DNA from: DATFWC01 sp963777755
GTDB lineage: Bacteria; Pseudomonadota; Alphaproteobacteria; Rhizobiales; Xanthobacteraceae
Direction of reading: 5' to 3'
Length of the DNA stretch: 64,000 nt
Assembly: GCA_963777755.1 (NCBI GenBank)
Contig: CAVZSC010000035.1
Coordinates: forward strand, 186,001-250,000
Under the pieces are notes generated by a model that saw nothing but the letters and a program-made list of their open reading frames with translations, did not search any database and was not told where the DNA came from. The first letter of the stretch is position 1, and each line of letters starts with the position of its first letter. Position numbers and translations under genes: made by a program. This document shows, piece by piece, positions 36,413-45,029 of the stretch.

Positions 36413-37344
36413 TGGAAATTGTCCCGCGCGCGGCTCATCAGGTCGATGAAGACGTCTTCGAGCGACGCTTCGGACTTGACCCAGGTGAGATGCGGGTCGT
36501 TGCGGTAGGGCGCAATCGCGGCTTCCAGCTCCGTCTTGTCGCGTGACGACACGTGCAGGCTGTTGCCGAACGGGGCCGCCATGACGTCGGGATGACGCTC
36601 GAGCTCCGCGCTCACCTTGGCGAGCGCGTCCGCCTCACCGCTCACCGTGAAGGTGACGAGACCAGCGCGCTCGATCACCTCCTGCACGGTCCCGTGCGCC
36701 AGGAGCTCGCCGTAGGCGATATAGGCGATCTCGTGGCAGCGCTCGGCCTCGTCCATGTAGTGGGTCGACACCAGCACGGTCAGTCCCTGCGCGGCGAGCG
36801 CGTGGATCTCGCTCCAGAACTCGCGCCGCGCCTTGGGGTCGACACCCGCGGTCGGCTCGTCGAGCAGCAGCAGCTGCGGATTGGGCAAGGTGCACGCGCC
36901 GAGCGCGAGCCGCTGCTTCCAGCCGCCCGACAAGGAGCCCGCGATCTGCTCCCCGCGGCCGTCCAGGCCCAGCCTCTCGATCATCGCCCGCGCGGCACCG
37001 CGCGCGTCGGGGATCCCGTAGATGCGGGCGACGAACTCGAGGTTCTCGCGCACCGACAGGTCCTGGTAGAGGCTGAACCGCTGGGTCATGTAGCCGACGC
37101 GCACCTTGATCTTGTCGGTCTCGGTGCGGATGTCGTAGCCGAGGCAGGTCCCCTCCCCCTCGTCGGGCGTGAGCAGCCCGCACAGCATCCGGATGGTCGT
37201 GGTCTTGCCCGAGCCGTTGGGGCCGAGGAAGCCGTAGATCGTACCGCGCTTCACCTGCATCGACAGGTCGCGCACCACCGCACGCCCGTCGAAGCGCTTG
37301 GTGAGGCCGTGCACGTCGATTGCAATCTCAGACGAGGCACTCAT
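36409..37344 (-). CDS. ABC exporter ATP-binding protein
   Basis: A 311-residue single-domain ATPase. It has Walker A GPNGSGKTT near residues 39-47, the signature LSGGWKQRLALG (a Trp variant of LSGGQ) near 138-149, and Walker B LLLLDEPTAGVDPKA near 157-171. Its E. coli counterpart YbhF is a double-domain protein; this is the half-size form. It overlaps both neighbours by 4 bp (ATGA), indicating tight coupling in the TetR-HlyD-ATPase-permease operon. Confidence 0.95.
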   Translation of the reverse strand: MSASSEIAIDVHGLTKRFDGRAVVRDLSMQVKRGTIYGFLGPNGSGKTTTIRMLCGLLTPDEGEGTCLGYDIRTETDKIKVRVGYMTQRFSLYQDLSVRENLEFVARIYGIPDARGAARAMIERLGLDGRGEQIAGSLSGGWKQRLALGACTLPNPQLLLLDEPTAGVDPKARREFWSEIHALAAQGLTVLVSTHYMDEAERCHEIAYIAYGELLAHGTVQEVIERAGLVTFTVSGEADALAKVSAELERHPDVMAAPFGNSLHVSSRDKTELEAAIAPYRNDPHLTWVKSEASLEDVFIDLMSRARDNFQ

Positions 37345-38135
37345 CGCTTCGCCTCCCCCGCCGCGCGCGCCTCCTGCGGGCCGAGCGCGACGCTGACCGG
37401 CTGACCGACGCGCAGCCGCTCCGCCTCGTCCGGCCGCGCCTCGATGAGGAAGACGAGCTTCGAGCGCTCTTCGGTGCTGTAGATCACCGGAGGCGTATAC
37501 TCGGCGGTGGCCGAGATGAAGCTGACATGAGCGGTGACCTCGCCGACGCAGCCGTCGCAGCGCACATGCACGACGTCGCCGAGTTTGATCTGCGGCAGCT
37601 TCGCCTCGGGGACGAAGAAGCGCAGCTTGATGTTGCCGGGAGGAAGCAGGGACAGCGCCGGACGCCCGGCGGCGACGATCTCGCCCTGGCGGAAATAGAT
37701 CTGCTGCACCGCTCCCGACACCGGGCTGAACACGCGGCGGCGCGCGAGCCGCGTCTGCGCCGAATTGAGCCGCGCCTCGGCGGTGCGCAGCGTCATCTCC
37801 GCGTCGTCATAGTTGCGCTGGGTGCCGGCGTTGGTCTTGAGCAGCGTCAGCGCGCGGTCGAGCTGCTGGCGCGCGTTGGTCACCTGCGCGGTCACCTGAT
37901 TGACATCGGCCTGCTGCAGGTCGTCGTCGAGCGTGAACAGAAGCGTATAGGCTTCGACCTGGTCGCCCTCGCGTACCGTCATGTTCCGGATGCGTCCCGA
38001 CTCGTCGGGGCTGACGAAGATGAAATTCGCCTCGACCCAGCCCTGGAAGACATCCGGGCCGATGTGATTCCACGACGGCAACACCACGACGGCGACGGCG
38101 GCGATGAGCGCGAGGATGGCACCGATGATCCTCAT
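37341..38135 (-). CDS. HlyD family periplasmic adaptor (YbhG-like)
   Basis: A 264-residue membrane-fusion protein with an N-terminal anchor helix (MRIIGAILALIAAVAVVVLP), a barrel-sandwich segment (GRIRNMTVREGDQVEA near residues 47-62), an alpha-hairpin of about 60 residues (DLQQADVNQVTAQVTNARQQ onward), and RRVFSPVSGAVQQIYFRQGE returning to the barrel. It links the ABC exporter to an outer-membrane channel. The ATG at 38135 overlaps the TetR stop (ATGA). Confidence 0.92.
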   Translation of the reverse strand: MRIIGAILALIAAVAVVVLPSWNHIGPDVFQGWVEANFIFVSPDESGRIRNMTVREGDQVEAYTLLFTLDDDLQQADVNQVTAQVTNARQQLDRALTLLKTNAGTQRNYDDAEMTLRTAEARLNSAQTRLARRRVFSPVSGAVQQIYFRQGEIVAAGRPALSLLPPGNIKLRFFVPEAKLPQIKLGDVVHVRCDGCVGEVTAHVSFISATAEYTPPVIYSTEERSKLVFLIEARPDEAERLRVGQPVSVALGPQEARAAGEAKR

Positions 38136-38785
38136 GGCGCCTTCTCCTTGCCGAACACGAGATCGAGATAGGCGTGCAGGAACGCCTTGACGTCGAGCGG
38201 CTCGAAGCGTTCGAACAGGCTGTGCCACAGGATGGCGACGACGGCCGGAGCACCCAGGAGCTGGGGAAAGCCGACGATGTCCTTCGGCACCTCGCCGCGC
38301 TCGGCGGCCCGCTGCAGGAGGACGCGGACGGCCGCGAGAATGCGGGAGAGCACCTCGCGATAGTAGAACTCGGCAAGGTTGGGGAAGCGCGCGCCTTCGC
38401 TGAGGATCAGCCGGATCACGTCCTTGCGCCGGGTCCCGTACACCTCGCGCACGAACATGTCGATGATCTGGTTGAAGACCACGCGCACTGGCACATCGGC
38501 CTTCAGCGTCAGCTCGAGCGTGCCGACGAATGGGCTCAAGACCGAGCGGATCAGCTCCTGGAACAGCGCCTCCTTGTCGCGGAAGTGCACGTAGATCGTG
38601 CCTTTGGCGACGCCCGCCCGCCGCGCCACGTCGTCGAGCCGCGCCGCCGCAAAACCCTGCGCCGAGAACTCGTCGAGCGCCGCTGCCAGGATCGCCTCGC
38701 GCCGTGCGGCGCTGCGCTGCAGGCGCGCACCGTTTCCACCGCGGGTGGCCTTGGGCTCCGCGCCGACTGCCTCTCGCCGTGCCAT
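38132..38785 (-). CDS. TetR/AcrR family regulator of the exporter operon
   Basis: A ~217-residue repressor: helix-turn-helix near residues 27-73 (DDVARRAGVAKGTIYVHFRDKE) and a helical ligand domain after it with the QIIDMFVREVYG and FYYREVLSRI helices. It resembles E. coli CecR, which controls the ybhGFSR exporter. I favour the ATG at 38785 (GGA upstream, MARRE start); ATGs at 38800 and 38812 are also in frame but have no ribosome site. It is first in the operon, directly after an 18-bp palindrome, and probably represses its own transcription. Confidence 0.9.
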   Translation of the reverse strand: MARREAVGAEPKATRGGNGARLQRSAARREAILAAALDEFSAQGFAAARLDDVARRAGVAKGTIYVHFRDKEALFQELIRSVLSPFVGTLELTLKADVPVRVVFNQIIDMFVREVYGTRRKDVIRLILSEGARFPNLAEFYYREVLSRILAAVRVLLQRAAERGEVPKDIVGFPQLLGAPAVVAILWHSLFERFEPLDVKAFLHAYLDLVFGKEKAP

Positions 38786-38812
38786 GCGGGTTCCAGCCAT
38801 TGGCATAATCAT

Positions 38813-38830
38813 TGACTGACTAGTCAGTCA
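38813..38830. promoter_or_regulatory. Perfect 18-bp TetR-type operator palindrome
   Basis: TGACTGACTAGTCAGTCA is a perfect palindrome located directly upstream of the TetR gene, in the space between it and the divergent Bug gene. A GATAAT box (38832-38837, minus strand) would put transcription start inside the palindrome, so bound repressor would block it. TetR-family operators often look like this; binding is inferred. Confidence 0.75.
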
Positions 38831-38947
38831 TATTATCAGCAAGGGGAATTTTTGCAAGTGGCGCCCTGTCACAGGCAGGTGATCGGCTTGCTTTCCCGCC
38901 CCGCGCGCGCGCTACAGTTGCGGATCAAACAGCGGCTTCACATCCCC

Positions 38948-39919
38948 ATGCACAGCCTTCTTGCGGGCCTTGTCCTCGCCACCCTCCTCGGCATTGCCCC
39001 CGCGGGCGGGCAGACCTATCCATCCCGTCCGATCACGCTGATCGTGCCGTTTCCGGCCGGCGGCGCCCTCGACACCATCGCGCGCGCCTTGGCCGAGCGG
39101 ATGCGCGTTGCGCTCGGGCAGCCGGTTGTCGTCGAGAATGTGCCAGGCGGCGCGGGCAACGTCGGCGTGGCCCGGCTGGCGCGGGCGGCACCCGACGGCT
39201 ACACGGCCGACATCGGCGGCTGGGTCACGCACGTGGTCAACGGTGCGCTCTACACGCTCGGTTTCGACGTGCGCACCGATTTCGCGCCGGTGTCGCTGAT
39301 CGCCACGCAGCCCATGCTGGTCGTCGGCAAGAAGGCACTTGTCCCCGAGAACCTGCGAGACCTGGTCGACTGGCTCAAACAGAACCCCGACCGGGCCTTG
39401 GTCGGCCATGCGGGCGTCGGCACGACCGGGCACATCTCCGGCCTGTTCTTTCAACAGCACTCCGGCACGCGCGTGCAGTTCGTACCCTATCGCGGGCTCG
39501 GTCTCGCCATGCAGGACCTGCTGGCCGGCCACATCGACCTGATCGTCGACCAGGCGGTGAATGCGCTTCCGCACGTGCGCAGCGGCGCCGTCAAGGCCTA
39601 CGCGGTCGCTGCACCGAGCCGGCTCGCCGCAGCGCCCGACGTTCCGACGGTGGACGAAGCCGGCTTGCCGGGCCTCTACATCACGTCCTGGCAGTCGCTG
39701 TGGCTACCCAAGGGCACGCCGGCGAGCGTGGTCGCACGGCTCAACGCAGCCCTGGTGGAGACGCTGGCCGATCCGGCCGTGCGCCGGCGCCTGGGCGATC
39801 TCGGCCAGGAGATTTTTCCGGCGGAGCAGCAAACACCGGAAGCGCTCGCCGCCCATCACAAGGCCGAAATCGAGAGATGGTGGCCGCTCATCCGGGCGGC
39901 CAATATCAAGGCCAACTGA
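38948..39919 (+). CDS. Bug family solute-binding protein
   Basis: A 323-residue exported Bug protein. The signal peptide is ~21 residues (MHSLLAGLVLATLLGIAPAGG), then TYPSRPITLIVPFPAGGALD, VENVPGGAGN near residues 60-69, and VPYRGLGLAMQDLLAGHIDL near 176-195, all textbook for the family. It should bind a small organic acid in the periplasm. It is divergent from the TetR-exporter operon and stands alone with no TctAB genes. Confidence 0.92.
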   Translation: MHSLLAGLVLATLLGIAPAGGQTYPSRPITLIVPFPAGGALDTIARALAERMRVALGQPVVVENVPGGAGNVGVARLARAAPDGYTADIGGWVTHVVNGALYTLGFDVRTDFAPVSLIATQPMLVVGKKALVPENLRDLVDWLKQNPDRALVGHAGVGTTGHISGLFFQQHSGTRVQFVPYRGLGLAMQDLLAGHIDLIVDQAVNALPHVRSGAVKAYAVAAPSRLAAAPDVPTVDEAGLPGLYITSWQSLWLPKGTPASVVARLNAALVETLADPAVRRRLGDLGQEIFPAEQQTPEALAAHHKAEIERWWPLIRAANIKAN

Positions 39920-39960
39920 CGCGGGCCGCAGCCCGTCAGGAAGGGATCATCACCACAGCG

Positions 39961-40263
39961 TCAGGGCTTGAACCAGGGCCATAAGACCCACGGGGGATAG
40001 ACGACCGGCTCGGGCAACAGCGGGCCGCGCCGGCAGCGGAAGCCGATATAGTCGCCGTAGACCCGATGCACGCTGGTGATGTGCGCCGTCTTGGCATAGC
40101 GGGCGCAGTGCTCCGAGGCGATCGAGAACATTAGCGGCTCGATGCCGGGCGACCAGGGAATGATCCCGCCGGTGTCGTTGCCCACCAGGCCGACATAGCC
40201 GGCCTGCGCCGGCGCGCTCAGCAGGGCAACGGCGGCAACGGCGGCAAAGAGCGCGGATCGCAT
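39961..40263 (-). CDS. Small secreted protein, unknown
   Basis: A 100-residue protein with a signal peptide ending SAPAQA near residue 21. The mature part is Gly/Pro/Trp-rich and has two Cys (SEHCARYAKT and FRCRRGP) and a Pro/Trp-rich end (VVYPPWVLWPWFKP). A similar layout (short exported protein with a HCARYAK-type motif) occurs in Bradyrhizobium-type genomes without known function. I prefer the ATG at 40263, which has AGGG upstream; a start 15 bp earlier is possible. Confidence 0.7.
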   Translation of the reverse strand: MRSALFAAVAAVALLSAPAQAGYVGLVGNDTGGIIPWSPGIEPLMFSIASEHCARYAKTAHITSVHRVYGDYIGFRCRRGPLLPEPVVYPPWVLWPWFKP

Positions 40264-40365
40264 GAGAGCCCTCGGCAAGCGGATGCTGATTCACATCCTA
40301 GATTGCCGCCACGGCCAAGTGAAGCCGCCAAAATTCAGTATGTGACGGAGTGTCGTCGAAAAGCC

Positions 40366-40743
40366 TCACCCGCTGCCGTCGCACGCCCAGGCGCGCACCA
40401 TGCAGTCGCGGCCGCCGTACTTGTAGCAGAAGCGCAGCGCAACGTTCTGCGCGCGTCCGAGCGTCGGCGCGCTGGCGTAGCCGTGCGCACCGCACTTGTT
40501 GCGCCCATCGATCGCGTAGGCGGCGCAACCGCGCCGCATGGTCGCCACGACCTTGCAGCGCCCGGTGCACTTCTGCAGCGCCGCCGTGCGGGCTCCCTGC
40601 TCTTCGCCATAGTCGTAGGCGTAACCGTAGGCCGCGCACGACCCGACCGCCAATGCCCCGGCCGCGTTCGCCGTCACTGTGCTGATCACCAGCATCATTC
40701 CGACCGCAGCCGCGCGCATGCAGCGCACAAAAGTGCCGCCCAT
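40366..40743 (-). CDS. DUF4189 domain-containing secreted protein
   Basis: A 125-residue exported protein with a signal peptide near residues 9-27 and a cysteine-rich mature domain. CAAYGYAYDYGEEQGARTAALQKC matches the DUF4189 pattern of a small aromatic patch followed by an A-x-x-x-A-L-x-x-C helix; six or more Cys suggest disulfides. Function unknown. The ATG at 40743 is preceded by GGGGGAGGGG. Confidence 0.8.
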   Translation of the reverse strand: MGGTFVRCMRAAAVGMMLVISTVTANAAGALAVGSCAAYGYAYDYGEEQGARTAALQKCTGRCKVVATMRRGCAAYAIDGRNKCGAHGYASAPTLGRAQNVALRFCYKYGGRDCMVRAWACDGSG

Positions 40744-40789
40744 CCGCCCCTCCCCCAAGGAACCGGCAGATGCTAGCGGTTAGGCGTTT

Positions 40790-42436
40790 CTACTTGGTGA
40801 ATTGCTCGGCAGCAGCGCTTGCGTCCCGTTCGATCTCGGCCCTCAGCGCCGAGAGCGCCTCGGGCGTGTCGATATCGACCAGCGCCGCCGCATCGGCCGG
40901 CACTTCCACCACGGCCTCGCCGTAGCCGCCGATCAGGTGCCGCGCGCCGACGTCGCCTTCGAGCCCGGCCAGCTCGGGGAAGAAACGGCGCGACCACAGC
41001 ACCGGATTGCCGCGCTTGCCCGCGATGACCGGTACGACAATCAGCGCCCCGCGCGCCGGATCAAACGCGCCGATCAGCCGGTCGATCATGTCGGCGCGCA
41101 CTTGCGGCATGTCGCCGAGGCAAATGACGGCGCCATCGGCTTCGACCGGCACCGCCGCGAGCCCGGTCTTGAGCGAGGTCGAGAGGCCTTCCGCGAAATC
41201 GGGATTGTGCACGAGCCGCACCTTGAGGCCGGCGAGCGCCTGCTCGACCCGCTCGCGCTGGTGCCCGGTGACCACGATCACGCCATCGGCGCGCGACGCC
41301 AGGGCTTCCTCGGCGGCGATGCGAACCAGCGGTTTGCCCTTGATGTCGGCGATGAGCTTGTTGGGCCCGCCCATGCGGGTCGAGCGCCCCGCTGCGAGCA
41401 CGATGGCCGCGACCCGGCGCCCGTCCTTCGGCGGGATTGCACGCGGCTGCGGCCGCGTGACGATCTCCATCAGCAGCCCGCCGACGCCGAAGCCGGTGAT
41501 GTCTTCGCGGGTGACCGGGATTCCTGCCAGCAGCCGCGCCAGGATCCAGTCGAACCCGTTTTCCTTGGGCGAGCGGGCGCAGCCCGGCGCGCCGAGCACC
41601 GGGCGGCCGCCGATGTCGCCGACCAGCATGAGGTTGCCCGGATCGACCGGCATGCCGAAATGCTCGACGCGGCCGCCGACCGTTTCGATCGCCGCCGGGA
41701 TCACGTCGCGCCGGTCGGCGATCGCGGAAGCGCCGAACACCAGGATCAGCTCGGCGCCGGACCGGTCCATCTCCCGCAGTGCCGCCGCGAGCGCCGCCGC
41801 GTCGTGCGGCACGCGCCGCTCGGCGACGATCTCGGCGCCCGCCGGCGCCAGGCGGTCGGCCGTCACCTTGAGCGTCTTGGCGATCACCTTGTCGGCAAGC
41901 CCCGGCAGCACCGTCGACACCACGCCCACCCGGCGGATGCGATAGGGAGCGACGCGCACCAGCGGCTGCACCGCCTTGGCGGCCGCAACGGCCGCATCGC
42001 GCGCCGCGGCCGTCACCGCGAACGGGATGATCTTCACCGTCGCGATCATCTCGCCCTCGACCACGGGTGCGTAGGCCTCGAGCGTCGCGAAGGTGATCGA
42101 CTCGTCCACGCGGTTGAGGCGGTCGATCGCCGCCCGGTCCACCACCAGGACGCCGGGGCGCTCGGCGAACAGGTTGACGCGCCCGGTGAACGCGTCTTCG
42201 ATCCGGACGCCCTCTCCCGCGACCGTCGCCGCAATCTCGGCGGCGGCCGTATCCTCGGAGACGTCGCCCGGCTCGAGCCGTGCCACCGTCACCTCGTCGA
42301 TGCCGACTGCGCGCATGGCGGAGATCTCGGTCGGCCCGATGCGCGTGCCTTTCTTCAGCACGAACCCGTCCTTGCGGATCGAGTGCACTGCAACCGCGCC
42401 CTCAGCCGAGCCGACCGGGACCGCACCGAATTTCAT
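40790..42436 (-). CDS. Molybdopterin-binding / MobA-like transferase fusion
   Basis: A 548-residue two-domain protein. The N-terminal half (to ~330) resembles the MoeA/MogA-type molybdopterin-binding fold (FGASAIADRRDVIPAAIE, GDIGGRPVLGAPGCARSPKENG). The C-terminal ~200 residues form a MobA/MocA nucleotidyltransferase with VLAAGRSTRMGGPNKL near 344-359 and CLGDMPQV. It probably makes molybdenum cytosine dinucleotide for the hydroxylase coded in the same operon. The start overlaps the XdhC stop by 4 bp. Confidence 0.88.
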   Translation of the reverse strand: MKFGAVPVGSAEGAVAVHSIRKDGFVLKKGTRIGPTEISAMRAVGIDEVTVARLEPGDVSEDTAAAEIAATVAGEGVRIEDAFTGRVNLFAERPGVLVVDRAAIDRLNRVDESITFATLEAYAPVVEGEMIATVKIIPFAVTAAARDAAVAAAKAVQPLVRVAPYRIRRVGVVSTVLPGLADKVIAKTLKVTADRLAPAGAEIVAERRVPHDAAALAAALREMDRSGAELILVFGASAIADRRDVIPAAIETVGGRVEHFGMPVDPGNLMLVGDIGGRPVLGAPGCARSPKENGFDWILARLLAGIPVTREDITGFGVGGLLMEIVTRPQPRAIPPKDGRRVAAIVLAAGRSTRMGGPNKLIADIKGKPLVRIAAEEALASRADGVIVVTGHQRERVEQALAGLKVRLVHNPDFAEGLSTSLKTGLAAVPVEADGAVICLGDMPQVRADMIDRLIGAFDPARGALIVVPVIAGKRGNPVLWSRRFFPELAGLEGDVGARHLIGGYGEAVVEVPADAAALVDIDTPEALSALRAEIERDASAAAEQFTK

Positions 42437-43125
42437 CGCCGCGCCTCGTCGACCTGGCGCAACCGGGCGGTGATCTCGCCCATGATGGCGACCGCGATCT
42501 CGGGCGGCGAGATCGCGCCGATGTCGATCCCGATCGGCGCATGGATACGGGCGATCGCCGCCTCATCGAGGCCTGCGCCCTTCAGGCGATCGACCCGCCG
42601 GGCGTGCGTCTTCTTCGAGCCAAGCGCGCCGATATAGAAGCAGTCGCGCGCGAGCGCGTGGGTGAGCGCCGGATCGTCGATCTTCGGATCATGGGTGAGC
42701 GCGACGAACGCGGTGTAGCGGTCGATGTCGAGCGGCGGCAGCGCCGTGTCCGGCCATTCGGCGATCACCTTCACGTCGGGAAAGCGCTCGATGCTGGCGA
42801 ACGCGGTGCGCGGATCGACGATGGTCACGTCGTAGCCGACGAGGCGCGCGATCGGCGCCAGCGCCTGGCTGATATGCACCGCACCGGTGATGACGAGGCG
42901 AGGGGGCGGCACGTGCACGGTGAGGAAAACGCGACCTTCCGCGGTATCGGCCATGCCGCTGCGGCCGGTGCGCAGCCGCTCCTTGAGCACGTCCCGCAGC
43001 GGATCGCGCTCGACGTCGGCGGCCTTGACCAGCCGCTCGACGCCGCTCTCCGGGTCGGTGACGACGATCGCGGCGCGCCGCGCCGCACGCTCGGCATTGA
43101 GCGCTGCGAGGATTTCGAGCTTCAC
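42433..43125 (-). CDS. XdhC family protein, Rossmann part
   Basis: A 230-residue protein with the XdhC C-terminal Rossmann-like domain: LVITGAVHISQALAPIARLVGYDVTIVDPR near residues 76-105 and YIGALGSKKTHARRVDRL near 164-181. XdhC proteins bind the mature molybdenum cofactor and insert it into xanthine dehydrogenase-type enzymes. The GTG at 43125 overlaps the preceding stop as GTGA, showing that the two XdhC parts are coded by separate, coupled genes. Confidence 0.88.
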   Translation of the reverse strand: MKLEILAALNAERAARRAAIVVTDPESGVERLVKAADVERDPLRDVLKERLRTGRSGMADTAEGRVFLTVHVPPPRLVITGAVHISQALAPIARLVGYDVTIVDPRTAFASIERFPDVKVIAEWPDTALPPLDIDRYTAFVALTHDPKIDDPALTHALARDCFYIGALGSKKTHARRVDRLKGAGLDEAAIARIHAPIGIDIGAISPPEIAVAIMGEITARLRQVDEARR

Positions 43126-43445
43126 TCCACCTTCTCCACGAGCACCCGGATGGTGCCGCCGCACGACAGGCCGACCTTCCAGGCGGTCTCGTCGGCAACG
43201 CCGAATTCCAGCATTTTTGGCTTTCCGCTCTCGATCACGTCGATTGCCTCGGTCACTACCGCGCCCTCGACGCAGCCGCCGGACACCGAGCCGAGGAAAT
43301 TGCCCTGGTCGTCGATGACCAGGTTGGAGCCGACCGGCCGCGGCGCCGAGCCCCAGGTCTCGACCACGGTCGCGAGCGCGACCCCGCGCCCCTCGCGCCG
43401 CCACGCCTCGGCGGATTTCAGGATGTCGTCGTCGCCAGCCAGCAT
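43122..43445 (-). CDS. XdhC/CoxI family N-terminal domain protein
   Basis: A 107-residue protein equal to the XdhC_CoxI N-terminal domain: ALATVVETWGSAPRPVGSNLVIDDQG near residues 23-48, GSVSGGCVEGAVV near 52-64, and GLSCGGTIRVLVE near the end. The conserved Cys in SGGCVE and LSCGG fit the family. It is followed by its usual C-terminal partner as a separate gene with a 4-bp overlap. Role: cofactor insertion and sulfuration support for the CoxL-type subunit. Confidence 0.9.
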   Translation of the reverse strand: MLAGDDDILKSAEAWRREGRGVALATVVETWGSAPRPVGSNLVIDDQGNFLGSVSGGCVEGAVVTEAIDVIESGKPKMLEFGVADETAWKVGLSCGGTIRVLVEKVE

Positions 43446-43491
43446 GTGACGCCTCCGTGCGGATGTCGGCAGGATGCAGATAAAGTAATGG

Positions 43492-44706
43492 CTACGCCAC
43501 CGTCTTCAACCAGCCCCTCGGATCGGCACCGCGGCTCGCATGCGCCGACAGGGTGCGGACGAGCTCGCCCATCGAGTCGAGGTTGTGGATCGCCCGAAAC
43601 TCGTCCACGTGCGGCAGGATCGTGCGGATGCCCTTGGCCTTGGCCTCGAACCGATCGAACCGCAGGAGCGGGTTGAGCCAGATCAGGCGCCGGCACGAGC
43701 GGTGCAGGCGGTCGATCTCGAAGGCGAGGGTGTCGTCGCCGTCGCGCTCGAGCCCATCGGTGATGAGCATCACGATCGCGCCCTCGCCCAGCACGCGCCT
43801 TCCCCACAGCTTGTTGAAGCCGTGCAGCGAGGTGGCGATGCGGGTACCGCCCGACCAGTCGGCAACGCTCGCCGAACAGGTCTCCAGGGCCTCGTCCGGA
43901 TCGCGTGCTTTCAGCGCGCGCGTGACGTTGGTGAGCCTGGTGCCGAACAGGAACGTGTGGACGTGCTGGCGCGCCTCGGTGAGCGTGTGCAGGAAATGCA
44001 GGAACAGGCGGGTGTACTGGCTCATCGACCCGGAGATGTCGAGCAGCGCCACGATCGGCGGCGCCTTGGTCTTCGGCCCGAGATATTTCAGGTCGATGAA
44101 GGCGCCGCCGGCTTTCATGCTGGCGCGCAGCGTGCGCCTGATGTCGATGATATGCCCATGCGGATGCGGCCTGAGCCGGCGCGTGCGGCGCTCGTCGAGC
44201 GGCAGCACGAGCCGCTTGATCGCATCCTTGGCGGCCGCGATCTCCGCCGCGCTCATCTGGGCGAAGTCCTTCTTCTGCAGCACCTCGCGATCGGACACCG
44301 TGAGGCGCATGTCGACTTCCACCTCGGGCTTGGGCTGCTGGCGCTCGCCGACGCCGGAGAACAACGCCTCCTGGATGCGCTGCAGCGCCGGCTTCTGATC
44401 CTCCTTGGGCGGCGCCAGCACCTGCGGCATGCTCATGGCGAGCAGCCGCTCGAGATATCCGCGCCGGCGGAAGAAGATGCGAAACGCCTGGTCGAACAGC
44501 ACCGTGTGCTCGTGCCGCTTCACGAACACGGCGTGCAGGGTCCAGTAGAAATCCTCGCGCGTGCCGACCTTGGCGGCGTCGACCGCGGCGAGCGCCTCGA
44601 GAACCGCGCCCGGCCCGACTGGGATCCCGGCGACGCGCAGCGCACGCGCAAAATAGAGGATGTTCTCGGCGAGCCGGCCGGCGCCGGCCGGTGGATCAGA
44701 GCCCAT
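43492..44706 (-). CDS. coxE: CoxE-like von Willebrand domain protein
   Basis: A 404-residue cytoplasmic protein. The C-terminal half is a von Willebrand A domain with the metal site LLDISGSMSQYTR near residues 222-234 and WSGGTRIATSLHGFN near 289-303. CoxE acts with the MoxR ATPase CoxD in maturing the Cu-Mo or Mo centre of carbon monoxide dehydrogenase; for form II enzymes a similar maturation role is assumed. The ATG at 44706 overlaps the stop of the preceding small gene by 11 bp. Confidence 0.9.
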   Translation of the reverse strand: MGSDPPAGAGRLAENILYFARALRVAGIPVGPGAVLEALAAVDAAKVGTREDFYWTLHAVFVKRHEHTVLFDQAFRIFFRRRGYLERLLAMSMPQVLAPPKEDQKPALQRIQEALFSGVGERQQPKPEVEVDMRLTVSDREVLQKKDFAQMSAAEIAAAKDAIKRLVLPLDERRTRRLRPHPHGHIIDIRRTLRASMKAGGAFIDLKYLGPKTKAPPIVALLDISGSMSQYTRLFLHFLHTLTEARQHVHTFLFGTRLTNVTRALKARDPDEALETCSASVADWSGGTRIATSLHGFNKLWGRRVLGEGAIVMLITDGLERDGDDTLAFEIDRLHRSCRRLIWLNPLLRFDRFEAKAKGIRTILPHVDEFRAIHNLDSMGELVRTLSAHASRGADPRGWLKTVA

Positions 44707-45007
44707 CGAAAATCCCGGTGATGGCGTCGACCACGCCGCCTGCGGCATCGGCGACCGCGCTCGCCGCATCGGCAACAGCCGTGGACGCGTCGGCTGCGCT
44801 CACGGCGGCATCAGCCACGGTCGTTGCAGCGTCCGGCGTTACGACGGGATTGCTGACCGCTGGAACGCTCGATCGCGGGCGGCTCGGGAGCGCGCCCAGG
44901 ACGTCGATCCCCATTTCCACCGCATCGGTGCCATCGAACGCGCCTTCGCCGCGGCGCTTCTTCTGCTCGTCTTCGCCATCCTGGGGCACGCTCACGTCGT
45001 CGCTCAT
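44696..45007 (-). CDS. Ala-rich small protein between coxD and coxE
   Basis: A 103-residue protein of unknown family. The N-terminal ~45 residues are charged (GEDEQKKRRGEGAFDG); the C-terminal ~45 form a run of short Ala/Val/Asp repeats such as VADAAVSAADASTAVADAAS, probably a long amphipathic helix, ending GIFDGL. The ATG at 45007 has GGGGAAG upstream. It lies 22 bp after coxD and overlaps coxE, so it is expressed with them. It could help CoxD/CoxE assembly; this is a guess from position only. Confidence 0.7.
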   Translation of the reverse strand: MSDDVSVPQDGEDEQKKRRGEGAFDGTDAVEMGIDVLGALPSRPRSSVPAVSNPVVTPDAATTVADAAVSAADASTAVADAASAVADAAGGVVDAITGIFDGL

Positions 45008-45029
45008 GCGTTGCTTCCCCTTGCGGGCC

